A stretch of DNA of 6,806 bases from the NCBI GenBank assembly GCA_044870185.1, contig JBIOYL010000055.1, positions 1 to 6,806 on the forward strand, read 5' to 3'. The translations under genes were made by a program, and so were the position numbers. Shown here piece by piece: positions 1 through 6,767 of the stretch. Positions within the stretch are counted from its first letter, which is position 1; each line of letters starts with the position of its first letter. Source of the stretch: JBIOYL01 sp044870185 (lineage in GTDB: Bacteria; Actinomycetota; CALGFH01). Below the pieces are notes generated by a model that saw nothing but the letters and a program-made list of their open reading frames with translations, did not search any database and had not been told where the DNA came from.

Positions 1-406
1 GGTGCCGACCTTCTACCACTTCGCCGGCGTCGACCCTCGCTACCTGCGCGACGTCGACCGGCCCAAGCTGCTGGCCGGGCGCCTGCCCGACCCCGCCCGG
101 GCCGACGAGGTGCTGATCAACCCGGCGCTGGCCAGGGCGCAGCATCTGGCGGTCGGCAGCCGCGTCAGCTGGGACAGCATCACCGGCGTCGACGACCCCC
201 GGCCCAGGCGCACGCCCGTCACCCTCACCGTCGTCGGGATCGGCGTGCAGCCCAACGAGGTCGTCCCCACGGCCCTGTACGACGGCCTGCCGGTCATGTA
301 CCTGACCCCGGCCTACCTGCGCGCCCACCCCAGGGACGTGATGCCCTACGGCTTCGAGGCGATCCGTCTCAAGCGAGGTGCGGCCGACGTCACGGCGTTC
401 CGGGCC

Positions 407-410
407 GGGG
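407..410 (+). other. Frameshift site 1 (G4 run) in the upstream permease
   Basis: The conserved protein leaves frame 2 and continues in frame 3 at this run of four G followed by ATG. Deleting one G joins the two segments without gap or duplication, which points to a one-base insertion rather than a larger rearrangement. Confidence 0.75.
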
Positions 411-1714
411 ATGGAGCGTGTGCTGGCCGGGTCGATGTGGGAGGCGGGCGGGTTCCCGCTCGACGAGCGCAGCCAGCGCACCGCCAAGGTCCAGCACGCC
501 ATGCTGCCGCAGGCCACCGCGCTGGCCATCTTCGCGTTCCTGGTCGGTGTGGCGGCCCTGCTGGCGCTCGGCCAGGCCGTCGCCCGTCAGCTGTTCCTGG
601 ACGCCGCCGACCACCCGATGCTGCGCGCGCTCGGGATGACCGGCCGGCAGTTGGCCGCGGTCGCGCTGCTGCGGGTCGGCGCCATCGCCGTGGCGGGGTC
701 GGTGCTCGCCGTCGCGCTGGCCGCGCTGTCGTCGCGGCTGCTGCCCGTGGGCCTGGCCCGGCTGGCCGAGCCGGCGCCCGGGTTCGCGCTCGACCTGCCC
801 GTCCTCGGCCTCGGGTTGGCGGCCGTCCCGGTGCTGCTGCTCGCCGTCGCCGCCTGGCCGGCGTGGCGTGCCGCGACCGTCCACGCCCGCCGGCTCGCCC
901 CGACCGACCGCTGGGAGGCGCGTCCGTCCAAGCTGGCCGCGAGCGCAGCGCGGGTCGGCCTGCCACCCAGCGCGGTCACCGGCATCCGCATGGCGCTGGA
1001 GCGGGGGCAGGGCCGCACCGCCGTGCCGGTGCGCAGCGCGCTGGTCGGGACGGTCCTGGCGATCGCCTCGGTGACCGCCGCGGCCACGTTCAGCGCCAGC
1101 CTGGACCGCCTGGCCCGGACGCCGGCGCTGTACGGTTGGACCTGGGACGTCGCCGCCGGCATCGGCTGGTTCGAGTTCGACACCAAGAAGGTGGTGGCCA
1201 GCCTCTCCGCCGACCGTCGGGTCGCCGCGGCCGCCGGCGTGGCCTTCGGCGAGGTGCGCGTCCAGGGCCGCCAGGTGGCCTCCATCGGCATCGACCCGTT
1301 GCGAGGTGACGTCTTCCTCTTCCCCACGCTGCTGGAGGGGCGCCCACCCCGCGGACAAGACGAGATCGTGCTCGGGAGCAAGCTGCTGCAGCGCCTCCAC
1401 CGCCGCGTGGGCGACCCCGTGACGGTCGTCGTCAACGACCGCACGGTGCGGATGCGCGTGGTCGGGCGGGCGGTGTTCCCCGCGCTCGGGGCGGGCAGCT
1501 TCATCGAGACCGGGCTCGGGGAGGGGGCCGCCGTGCGGGCCAAGCTGTTCGACGATCCGGCCAGCCCTGGCATCTACACCATGCTGTTGATCCGCTTCAC
1601 CCCCGGCGCAGGCGTGCGCGCCGCCGCCACGATGGGTGACAAGCTGGGGCAGGATCTCGGCACCGCCGACGCCGGCTGCCCGCCCAGCCTGTGCATGCCC
1701 GGCCCGCAGCGGCC

Positions 1715-1720
1715 GGGGGG
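1715..1720 (+). other. Frameshift site 2 (G6 run) in the upstream permease
   Basis: The protein moves from frame 3 to frame 1 at this run of six G. With five G the reading becomes QRPGDLNDFARL, leading directly into the last membrane domain. The six-base homopolymer is a classic place for a slippage mutation or a base-calling error. Confidence 0.8.
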
Positions 1721-2168
1721 ACCTCAACGACTTCGCGCGCCTGCGGACGGTGCCGCTGGTGCTGGCCGGGATGCTCGGGCTGCTGGCCGTGGCCACCGTC
1801 GGCCACACCCTGGTCAGCTCCATCCGCCGCCGACGGCGCGACCTGGCCGTCCTTAAGACGCTCGGGTTCGCCCGACGGCAGGTCGTCGCCACGGTCGCCT
1901 GGCAGGCGACGACCCTGGCGGCCGGCGCGGCGCTGATCGGGCTGCCGCTTGGCGTGGCGGGCGGCCGCTGGGCCTGGCGGCTGTTCGCCAGTCAGCTCGG
2001 GGTCGGAGCTGGCCCTGTTACCCCGGCGATGGTCGTGCTGCTGGCCCTGCCGGCGGCGGTGCTCGTGGCCAACCTGATCGCCGCCGTCCCGGCGCGGCTG
2101 GCCGGCCGGACCCGCCCGGCGCTGGTGCTCCGCTCGGAGTGAGCCGCGACCCGGCCCGCGGCACCCGC

Positions 2169-2189
2169 CGGACGGCGGCAGCCCGTCCG
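2169..2189 (+). terminator. Possible hairpin terminator after the first permease
   Basis: CGGACGG (2169-2175) and CCGTCCG (2183-2189) form a perfect 7-bp stem with a 7-nt loop, beginning 27 nt after the stop codon. No T-run follows, so an intrinsic terminator is only suggested. A competing 5-bp stem (CCGCC 2165-2169 with GGCGG 2174-2178) overlaps it. GC-rich DNA produces such stems by chance. Confidence 0.3.
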
Positions 2190-2235
2190 TCCGCTCGGCT
2201 GGGTAGCACCACCGTGAATGGGCTGGCCACCTTCC

Positions 2236-2264
2236 TTCAGCCGGCCGACCGTCGCAGCGACAAT
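2236..2264 (+). promoter_or_regulatory. Weak candidate promoter before the second permease
   Basis: GACAAT (2259-2264) resembles a -10 element with one mismatch to TATAAT at the first base and one at the third. The best -35 at 17-bp spacing is TTCAGC (2236-2241), which matches the consensus at only three positions. The 156-nt gap between the two permease genes is long enough for a separate promoter, but cotranscription from upstream is equally possible. Confidence 0.2.
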
Positions 2265-2283
2265 GGCACCAGACGACGGGAAG

Positions 2284-2291
2284 GCGGAGGG
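2284..2291 (+). promoter_or_regulatory. Ribosome binding site of the second permease
   Basis: GCGGAGGG lies 7 nt before the ATG at 2299. It decides the start in favour of MGALWLRASAQL over the in-frame ATG at 2218, whose extra 27 residues look non-coding and precede the expected N-terminal cytoplasmic arginine-rich segment and first membrane helix. Confidence 0.7.
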
Positions 2292-3139
2292 AACCGCTAT
2301 GGGTGCGCTGTGGCTGCGGGCCAGCGCGCAGCTGCGCGGGCGGGCGCTGGCCAGCCTGCTGCTCGCGCTGCTGGTCGGCGTGGGTGGCGCGCTGGTACTG
2401 GCCGCGGCGGCCGGTGCGCGCCGCTCGGAGGCGGCGCTGCCCCGCTTCCTGGCCGTCAACCGGACCATGGACGCTACGGTCTACGTGCAGACGAAAGGCC
2501 CAGCCGATGACCTGGCCGAGGAGCGGCGGCAGCTCGCCGCCCTGCCCGAGGTGCGGCAGGCGTTCCGGGTGTCGGGGACGGTGGGGGCGCTCATCCTGGC
2601 GGGCATCGATCCCACCGACCCCATCCGCTGGCACCGGCAGATCGGCGGGGTCGCCCTCGACCCGGGTGGCAGCGTGGCGTTCGGCCGCCCGATCATGGTC
2701 GCCGGCCGGCTGCCCGACGAACGCCGGCCCGAGGAGGTGGCCGTGGATGAGGAGCTGGCCGCGCGCCGCCACCTGCGCGTGGGTGGCCGTTACCGGGTCG
2801 GTGCCTTCACCCTCGAGCAGGTCGGGCCGGCTGGCGAGGGCCGTGCCGTGGCGCCGCGGGGAGCCGTGGCCGACCTGCGGGTGGTCGGCATCGTGCGCTA
2901 CCCCATGGATCTGCTGCCGGTGGTGACCGATCAGGACAACATCTTCGTCAACACCGGTCAGCTGTACCTGACACCTGCCTACTGGCAGCGCTATGGGCCC
3001 AACATCGCCAACTACGGGATCGGGCTGGCGGTGACGCTGCGCCACGGTCAAGCCGACCTGCCCCAGCTGCGCGCCGATCTGCGCCGCCTGTACGGCGGCC
3101 GAGCCGTCCAGACGACCGAAGGGCTGGACAGCGGCGAGA

Positions 3140-3170
3140 CGATCACCGCTGGGACGCGGCCTGCCGCCTG
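3140..3170 (+). other. Deletion junction 1 with frame change in the second permease
   Basis: To the left, frame 1 reads LDSGETITA, which corresponds to the residues just before KVQHAM in the upstream paralogue. To the right, frame 2 reads GLPPAAVTG. The matching interval in the upstream gene is about 486-957, so roughly 470 bp are missing and the net loss is not a multiple of three. Confidence 0.7.
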
Positions 3171-3802
3171 CCGCCGTCACCGGCACCAGGCTCGCGCTGG
3201 AGCCCGGCCGGGGACCCAGCGCCGTGCCAGTCCGCTCGGCGATCGCCGCGGCCGCTGCCGGCGTATGCGCTCTGACCGCGGCGGTCACCTTCGCCGCCAG
3301 CCTGCTGCACCTGCTCGGCGACCCACGCGCCTACGGGGTCACCTGGGACGTGAAGGTGGGCGGCTTCGTCGACCCGGACCAGGCTGAGCAGGCCGCCCGC
3401 AAGCTCGCGGCCAACCCCGCCGTGGCCGCCTACGCCGGGGGGATGACCGAAGCGCCGGATGTGCGCGTCGACGGCCGGGCGGTGCACCTGCTGGCGTTCA
3501 CCCCCGGCAAGGGCTCGCTGTTGCCGGCCATCGTCGAGGGTCGGGCGCCGACCCAACCCGACGAGATCGCGCTCGGCAGCGTCGCCATGCGCACCCTCGC
3601 CAAGCATGTCGGCGACACGGTCGTGGCCAGTACCGCCAGTGGCGCGCAGCCGCTGCGGGTGGTGGGCCGCGTGATCTTCAACAACACGGCCTTGGCGACC
3701 GAGGAAGTCGCGCCCGGCAACGGGGGAATCGTCCACGTCCAGCTGTGGCGGCGCCTCAGCCCACCCGGCACCCCCATCGGCCCGGTCTCGTTCTACGTCC
3801 GC

Positions 3803-3830
3803 CTGGACCCCGCCGTGCCGCTGCTGGCGA
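3803..3830 (+). other. In-frame deletion junction 2 in the second permease
   Basis: The sequence passes from YVRLDPAVP, equivalent to LIRFTPGAG around 1590-1607 of the upstream gene, directly to LLAIAAGALLVANL, equivalent to LLALPAAVLVANL around 2038-2076. About 420 bp are missing and the frame is retained. The whole segment with the conserved RRRRDLAVLKTLGF motif is lost. Confidence 0.7.
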
Positions 3831-3994
3831 TCGCCGCCGGCGCGCTGCTGGTCGCCAACCTGGTCGCCGCCGGCCCCGGCTGGGCCGCCGCCAGGATCCG
3901 GCCGGCCGCGGTGCTGCGTGCCGAATAGGCCAGGAGCATCTGCGATCTGCCATCCCCGCTGGTGCGAGCTCGACGAAATCGGGCGCCGAACTAC

Positions 3995-4023
3995 TTGCGT
4001 CCGGATGCTCTGATGCTTATACT
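3995..4023 (+). promoter_or_regulatory. Promoter of the padR-like gene
   Basis: TTGCGT (-35, 3995-4000) and TATACT (-10, 4018-4023) are separated by an optimal 17 bp. This predicts initiation near 4030 and a leader of about 25 nt. It is the most AT-rich stretch of the neighbourhood and the best housekeeping-sigma promoter in the window. The rest of the 123-nt gap (3929-3994) shows nothing convincing. Confidence 0.6.
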
Positions 4024-4035
4024 CGTCAACGAGTA
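4020..4035 (+). promoter_or_regulatory. Candidate operator: inverted repeat overlapping -10 and transcription start
   Basis: TACTCGT (4020-4026) and ACGAGTA (4029-4035) are perfect 7-bp inverted arms around CA. The left arm overlaps the -10 element and the right arm covers the predicted start of transcription, so a bound dimer would block RNA polymerase. PadR-family dimers commonly bind such palindromes at their own promoter. That this protein binds here is inferred from position. I saw no second copy of the repeat in the window. Confidence 0.6.
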
Positions 4036-4054
4036 CTAGGCACCGGAGATAATG

Positions 4055-4783
4055 ATGACGAAGCGGAAGGTCTCCAACCCGCTGGCGCTGGCCGTGCTGG
4101 CCGTGCTCGGCGAGCGGCCCATGCACCCCTACGAGATCGCCAGCATCCTGCGCGAGCGCGGCAAGGAGCACAGCGTCAAGCTCAACTACGGCTCGCTGTA
4201 CACCGTGGTGGAGGCGCTACAGCGCGGGGGCCTGATCGTGGCCCACGAGACGCTGCGCGAGGGCCGCCGTCCGGAGCGGACCGTGTACCGGCTGACCGAG
4301 GCCGGCCGCGTCGAGCTGCGCGACTGGCTGCGCGAGCTGCTCGGCCGGCCCGCCAAGGAGTACCCGCAGTTCGTGGCCGGGCTCACCTTCCTGCCGGTGC
4401 TGCCGCCCGCCGAGGCCGCGGTGGTGCTGCGGGAGCGCGAGCGGCTGCTGGATGAGCAGGTGGAGACGCTGCGCTCGGCGCTGGCCACCTGGCAGGCGGG
4501 CGGCCCCGACCGGCCGGGCCTGCCGCGGCTGTTCCTGATCGAAGGGGAGTACGAGCTGGCCATGTGGGAGGCCGAGCTGGGCTGGGTCCGCCGGCTCGTC
4601 GGCGAGATCGAGGACGGGACCTTCGACGGGCTGCGGCTGTGGGCGTCGTTCCACGAGCCCGGGGCCACGCAGATGGCAACGGGAACCCGGCCCGCACTGG
4701 GCGCGCAGGCCGCGAGCCGAACGCCCGCGAGCTCGAATGGAACGCCCGCGACCAGCAAGGAGGGTGCCGAACGGACGCCGTGA
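4055..4783 (+). CDS. PadR-family transcriptional regulator
   Basis: This is a 242-residue DNA-binding regulator, probably a ligand-responsive repressor of the transporter genes that follow. The N-terminal winged helix-turn-helix (about 8-85) has the typical PadR features: PLALAVLAVLGERPMHPYEI, the recognition region GSLYTVVEALQRGGLI (46-61) and the wing RPERTVYRLTEAGR. The C-terminal part (about 105-190) is helical with charged heptad-like stretches (RERERLLDEQVETLRSAL and FLIEGEYELAMWEAELGWVR), suited to dimerisation. About 40 low-complexity residues (Ala, Thr, Ser, Pro) follow and look disordered. ATG codons lie at 4052 and 4055. GGAG at 4045-4048 is 3 nt from the first and 6 nt from the second, so 4055 is preferred. 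Known relatives such as LmrR control adjacent multidrug ABC exporters and themselves, which fits the operator at 4020-4035 and the ATPase/permease pair downstream. Confidence 0.92.
   Translation: MTKRKVSNPLALAVLAVLGERPMHPYEIASILRERGKEHSVKLNYGSLYTVVEALQRGGLIVAHETLREGRRPERTVYRLTEAGRVELRDWLRELLGRPAKEYPQFVAGLTFLPVLPPAEAAVVLRERERLLDEQVETLRSALATWQAGGPDRPGLPRLFLIEGEYELAMWEAELGWVRRLVGEIEDGTFDGLRLWASFHEPGATQMATGTRPALGAQAASRTPASSNGTPATSKEGAERTP
4719..4751 (+). repeat. 12-bp direct repeat in the PadR C-terminal tail
   Basis: GAACGCCCGCGA occurs at 4719-4730 and 4740-4751. The period is 21 bp, or seven codons, so both copies are read in the same frame and give the related peptides RTPASSNG and TPATSKEG. 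This looks like a small in-frame duplication that lengthened the disordered tail. Confidence 0.6.
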
Positions 4784-4788
4784 CACAG

Positions 4789-4832
4789 CACGACCCCCGG
4801 CGGGGTGTTGCCGCACACCACCAGGGGTCGTG
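4789..4832 (+). terminator. 9-bp inverted repeat after padR: terminator or attenuator candidate
   Basis: CACGACCCC (4789-4797) and GGGGTCGTG (4824-4832) are perfect complements around a 26-nt loop, 5 nt after the regulator's stop. Inside the loop GGGGT (4802-4806) can instead pair with the same ACCCC (4793-4797) over a 4-nt CGGC loop, so the two stems exclude each other. No T-run follows. The hairpin may end the regulator transcript partly or stabilise it. Which of these applies cannot be told from the sequence. Confidence 0.4.
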
Positions 4833-4937
4833 ATCCCCGAGCGGTCCGCAGGGCGAACCTGGTGCTCAAGGCGTGCGACCCGAGCATAGCCAGGTCGACC
4901 TCCGCGGACCAGCCCATCCACCCAACCGGATCTCGCG
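4833..4937 (+). promoter_or_regulatory. Structured leader upstream of the ABC ATPase
   Basis: No convincing -35/-10 pair is visible here, so the ATPase may be transcribed from the regulator promoter. The stretch contains GGTCCGC (4843-4849) complementary to GCGGACC (4904-4910), the perfect 10-bp palindrome AGGTCGACCT (4892-4901) and the overlapping 8-bp palindrome TCCGCGGA (4901-4908). Either palindrome could be a protein-binding site or part of an RNA fold, but neither resembles the candidate operator at 4020-4035. Confidence 0.3.
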
Positions 4938-4944
4938 AGGAGGT
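4938..4944 (+). promoter_or_regulatory. Strong ribosome binding site of the ABC ATPase
   Basis: AGGAGGT is a full anti-Shine-Dalgarno match, 6 nt before the ATG at 4951. It rules out the in-frame ATG at 4873, which would add 26 residues unlike any ABC ATPase N-terminus. Confidence 0.85.
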
Positions 4945-4950
4945 CAACCC

Positions 4951-5994
4951 ATGCTCACCCAGCTATCCCAGGAGCCGATCCCGGGCCGGCCGCGGCCCGG
5001 CGCCGACCCGGCGGCTGCCGCGCCGGCGATCGAGGCCCGCGACCTGGTCAAGACCTATCCCGGCGGGGTACGGGCCCTGGACGGGCTCGGCTTCGCGGTG
5101 GCGCCGGGCACCGTGTTCGGGTTGCTCGGCCCCAACGGCGCCGGCAAGTCCACCACCGTCAAGATCCTGACCACCCTGTCCCGGCCCGACTCGGGCCAGG
5201 CGCGGGTGGCCGGGCTGGATGTGACCCGCCAGCCCGACCAGGTGCGCCAGCGGATCGGCTACGTGTCGCAGCGCTCCGGTATCGACCCGGAGGCGACCGG
5301 CCGGGAGAACCTGGCCCTGCAGGGCCGCATCCACGGGCTCGGCGGGCGCCAGCTCAAGCGGCGGGTCGGCGAGCTGCTGGAGCGCTTCGGGCTGGCCGAG
5401 GCGGCCGACCGCATCGCCCGCACCTGGTCGGGCGGGATGCAGCGCAAGCTCGACGTGGCCATGGGCCTGGTGCACCGGCCCGAGGTGCTGTTCCTGGACG
5501 AGCCGACCGCCGGGCTGGACCCGGAGGCCCGCGCCGACCTGTGGACCGAGATCCGGCGCCTGGCCGGCCAGGAGGGCCTGACGGTGCTGCTGACCACCCA
5601 CTACCTGGAGGAGGCCGACCGGCTGGCCGCACGGCTGGCGATCGTCGACCGCGGCCGGGTGGTCGCCGAAGGCACCCCCGACCAGCTCAAGGCCGAGCTG
5701 CACGGCGACGCCGTCGCGGTCGAGCTCGCCGAGCCGGGCGCCGACGGGCGGGTCCGCGCCGCCGTCGACCGCCTCCCGGGGATCGGCGAGGTCGTGCTCG
5801 AGGGCCGCCTGCTACGCGCCCGCGCCGACCGGGGCGCCACGGCCGTGCCGGCCGTGCTGGCCGCGCTGGAGGCCGAGGGCGTGCCGGTCGCCTCGGTGAC
5901 CGTGGCCCGCCCGTCGCTGGACGACGTCTACCTGCGCCACGCTGGCCGCGCCTTCCAGCAGGCCGACGACGACCACAAGGAGACCACCCGATGA
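4951..5994 (+). CDS. ABC transporter ATP-binding protein, DrrA-like
   Basis: This 347-residue cytoplasmic ATPase powers the membrane partner encoded immediately downstream. All catalytic motifs are present: aromatic A-loop Tyr36, Walker A GPNGAGKST (60-68), Q-loop Gln107, signature WSGGMQRKL (159-167), Walker B VLFLDEP (179-185) with catalytic Glu184, D-loop GLD (188-190) and H-loop His217 in TTHYLEEAD. After the nucleotide-binding domain, a C-terminal extension of about 100 residues ends in PSLDDVYLRHAGR, the hallmark of the daunorubicin-resistance (DrrA) type subfamily. The first 25 residues are a Pro/Ala-rich tail before the domain. The stop overlaps the permease start in ATGA, so the two are translationally coupled. 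Family members export drugs, antibiotics, glycolipids or polysaccharides. The substrate is not identifiable, and a self-resistance role is not shown because no biosynthetic genes are in view. Confidence 0.95.
   Translation: MLTQLSQEPIPGRPRPGADPAAAAPAIEARDLVKTYPGGVRALDGLGFAVAPGTVFGLLGPNGAGKSTTVKILTTLSRPDSGQARVAGLDVTRQPDQVRQRIGYVSQRSGIDPEATGRENLALQGRIHGLGGRQLKRRVGELLERFGLAEAADRIARTWSGGMQRKLDVAMGLVHRPEVLFLDEPTAGLDPEARADLWTEIRRLAGQEGLTVLLTTHYLEEADRLAARLAIVDRGRVVAEGTPDQLKAELHGDAVAVELAEPGADGRVRAAVDRLPGIGEVVLEGRLLRARADRGATAVPAVLAALEAEGVPVASVTVARPSLDDVYLRHAGRAFQQADDDHKETTR
5977..5982 (+). promoter_or_regulatory. Ribosome binding site of the ABC-2 permease, inside the ATPase gene
   Basis: AAGGAG lies 8 nt before the ATG at 5991, within the last codons of the ATPase. 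It supports this start and independent reinitiation at the overlapping stop/start. Confidence 0.75.
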
Positions 5995-6767
5995 CCACCC
6001 TGCTCACCCATTCCTGGTACATGACGGTCAGGGCGCTGCGCGCCCTGCTCCGCCAGCCCGCCTACGTGGCGGTCTCGCTGGTCCAGCCGGTCATCTGGCT
6101 GCTGCTGTTCGGCGGGCTGTTCAAGAAGGTGGTGGAGATCCCCGGCTTCGGCTCGGCCTCCTACATCACCTTCCTGACCCCGGCCGTGGTGGTCATGACC
6201 GCGCTGTTCTCGGCCGGGTGGAGCGGCATGAGCTTCATCCAGGACCTCGACCGGGGCGTGATGGACCGCTTCCTGGCCTCCCCGGTGCGCCGCGGCGCGC
6301 TGATCGCCGGCAGCCTCGGCTTCCAGGCGATCGTCACCGTCGTCCAGTCGCTGATCATCGTCGCGCTGGGCCTGGCGGTGGGGGCGCGCTTTGCGGGCGG
6401 CGCGGCCGGGGTGGCCGTGCTGGTCGGCTGCAGCGTGCTGCTGGCGGCCGCGTTCGCCTCGCTGTCCAACGCGCTCGCCCTGCTGGTGCGCAAGGAGGAG
6501 TCGCTGATCGCGGCGGTGCAGTTCGTGGTCCTGCCGCTGACGTTTCTGTCCTCGGCGCTGCTGGCGCTCAACCTGATCCCCCGCTGGATGCGGCACGCCG
6601 CCAGCGCCAACCCGGTCAACTGGGCCGTGCAGGCCGGCCGGGAGGCGCTGGGCGCCGGCGTCGACTGGACCATGGTCGGCACCCGGGCCGGCTGGCTGGC
6701 CGCCCTGGCGCTGGTCTGCGCCTGGCTCGGCACCCGCGCCTTCCGCACCTACCAGCGCTCGATCTGA
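5991..6767 (+). CDS. ABC-2 type transporter permease, DrrB-like
   Basis: This 258-residue integral membrane protein is the channel-forming partner of the preceding ATPase and probably works as a dimer in the cytoplasmic membrane. Six hydrophobic segments are visible, at about residues 25-45, 60-82, 102-130, 138-160, 167-190 and 232-250. Between the second and third lies DLDRGVMDRFLASPVRRGAL, the conserved cytoplasmic segment of this family that contacts the ATPase. The fifth and sixth are separated by LIPRWMRHAASANPVNWAVQ, which resembles the ABC-2 signature (proline-rich turn, then NP and an aromatic). The length is slightly below that of DrrB (about 280 residues), but the N- and C-termini look complete, ending FRTYQRSI. 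It starts at the ATG overlapping the ATPase stop by four bases. Only one permease is encoded, as in DrrAB. Confidence 0.94.
   Translation: MTTLLTHSWYMTVRALRALLRQPAYVAVSLVQPVIWLLLFGGLFKKVVEIPGFGSASYITFLTPAVVVMTALFSAGWSGMSFIQDLDRGVMDRFLASPVRRGALIAGSLGFQAIVTVVQSLIIVALGLAVGARFAGGAAGVAVLVGCSVLLAAAFASLSNALALLVRKEESLIAAVQFVVLPLTFLSSALLALNLIPRWMRHAASANPVNWAVQAGREALGAGVDWTMVGTRAGWLAALALVCAWLGTRAFRTYQRSI

Larger units (their letters stand above)
2..2142 (+). pseudogene. FtsX/MacB-family ABC transporter permease, 5'-partial, with two frameshifts
   Basis: This is the C-terminal part (about 713 codons) of a large ABC permease with two FtsX-type halves. Such proteins work with a separate ATPase in export or in moving lipids or lipoproteins at the membrane. 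Alignment with the downstream paralogue suggests roughly 95-100 N-terminal residues lie off the left edge, so the first GTG (2-4) is an internal valine. The order is: extracytoplasmic domain (2 to about 480), first membrane domain (about 500-890, with LRALGMTGRQL), a second N-terminal-like helix (about 1035-1100), second extracytoplasmic domain (1100-1600), and second membrane domain (1740-2142, with RRRRDLAVLKTLGF). Translation runs in frame 2 to about 410, frame 3 to about 1720, then frame 1 to the stop at 2140-2142. Dropping one G from 407-410 gives AFRAGMERVLAG. Dropping one G from 1715-1720 gives PQRPGDLNDFARL. The family call is firm. Whether the gene is truly broken or carries sequencing errors is open. 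Confidence 0.86.
2299..3928 (+). pseudogene. FtsX/MacB-family ABC transporter permease, internally deleted and frameshifted
   Basis: This paralogue of the preceding gene starts at the ATG with a good Shine-Dalgarno. Residues about 17-38 form the first membrane helix, followed by a MacB-like extracytoplasmic domain to about residue 280 (MVAGRLPDERRPEEV, LRVVGIVRYPMDLLPVV, QLYLTPAYWQRY). Near 3150 the frame switches from 1 to 2. It resumes at LPPAAVTGTRLALEPGRG, matching LPPSAVTGIRMALERGQG of the upstream gene, so about 157 residues carrying the first FtsX membrane domain are absent. The second extracytoplasmic domain is present (EGRAPTQPDEIALGS, LRVVGRVIF). At about 3810-3815 VRLDPAVP runs straight into LLAIAAGALLVANLVAAGPG, omitting about 141 residues of the second membrane domain in frame. 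The intact protein would be about 840 residues. What remains lacks the channel-forming helices, so transport function is very unlikely. The family call is firm. A collapsed assembly of the tandem paralogues is an alternative to real deletion. Confidence 0.85.

Noticed and set aside
411..1309. Continuation of frame 2 past the first frameshift
   Set aside because: The translation turns into Arg/Pro/Gly-rich sequence with no membrane helices, while frame 3 carries the conserved permease.
1597..3288. Long open stretch on the - strand (563 codons), and similar ones at 390-1892 and 3143-4171
   Set aside because: They lie antisense to clearly conserved permease sequence, have Arg/Gly/Gln/His-rich compositions typical of the opposite strand of GC-rich genes, and show no domain or ribosome binding site.
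3224..3928. Separate 234-residue protein from the GTG at 3224
   Set aside because: There is no Shine-Dalgarno, and the homology to the upstream paralogue continues in the same frame to the left of this GTG. It is the remaining 3' part of the broken permease.
3934..4010. 7-bp inverted repeat GAGCATC (3934-3940) and GATGCTC (4004-4010)
   Set aside because: It is short, widely spaced, and one arm sits in the promoter spacer without a plausible fold. Chance is the simplest explanation.
5541..5990. N-terminal extension of the ABC-2 permease to 5541
   Set aside because: It would overlap the ATPase by 450 bases and encode Arg/Gly/Pro-rich shadow sequence. The ATG at 5991 has a good ribosome binding site and the expected family N-terminus.
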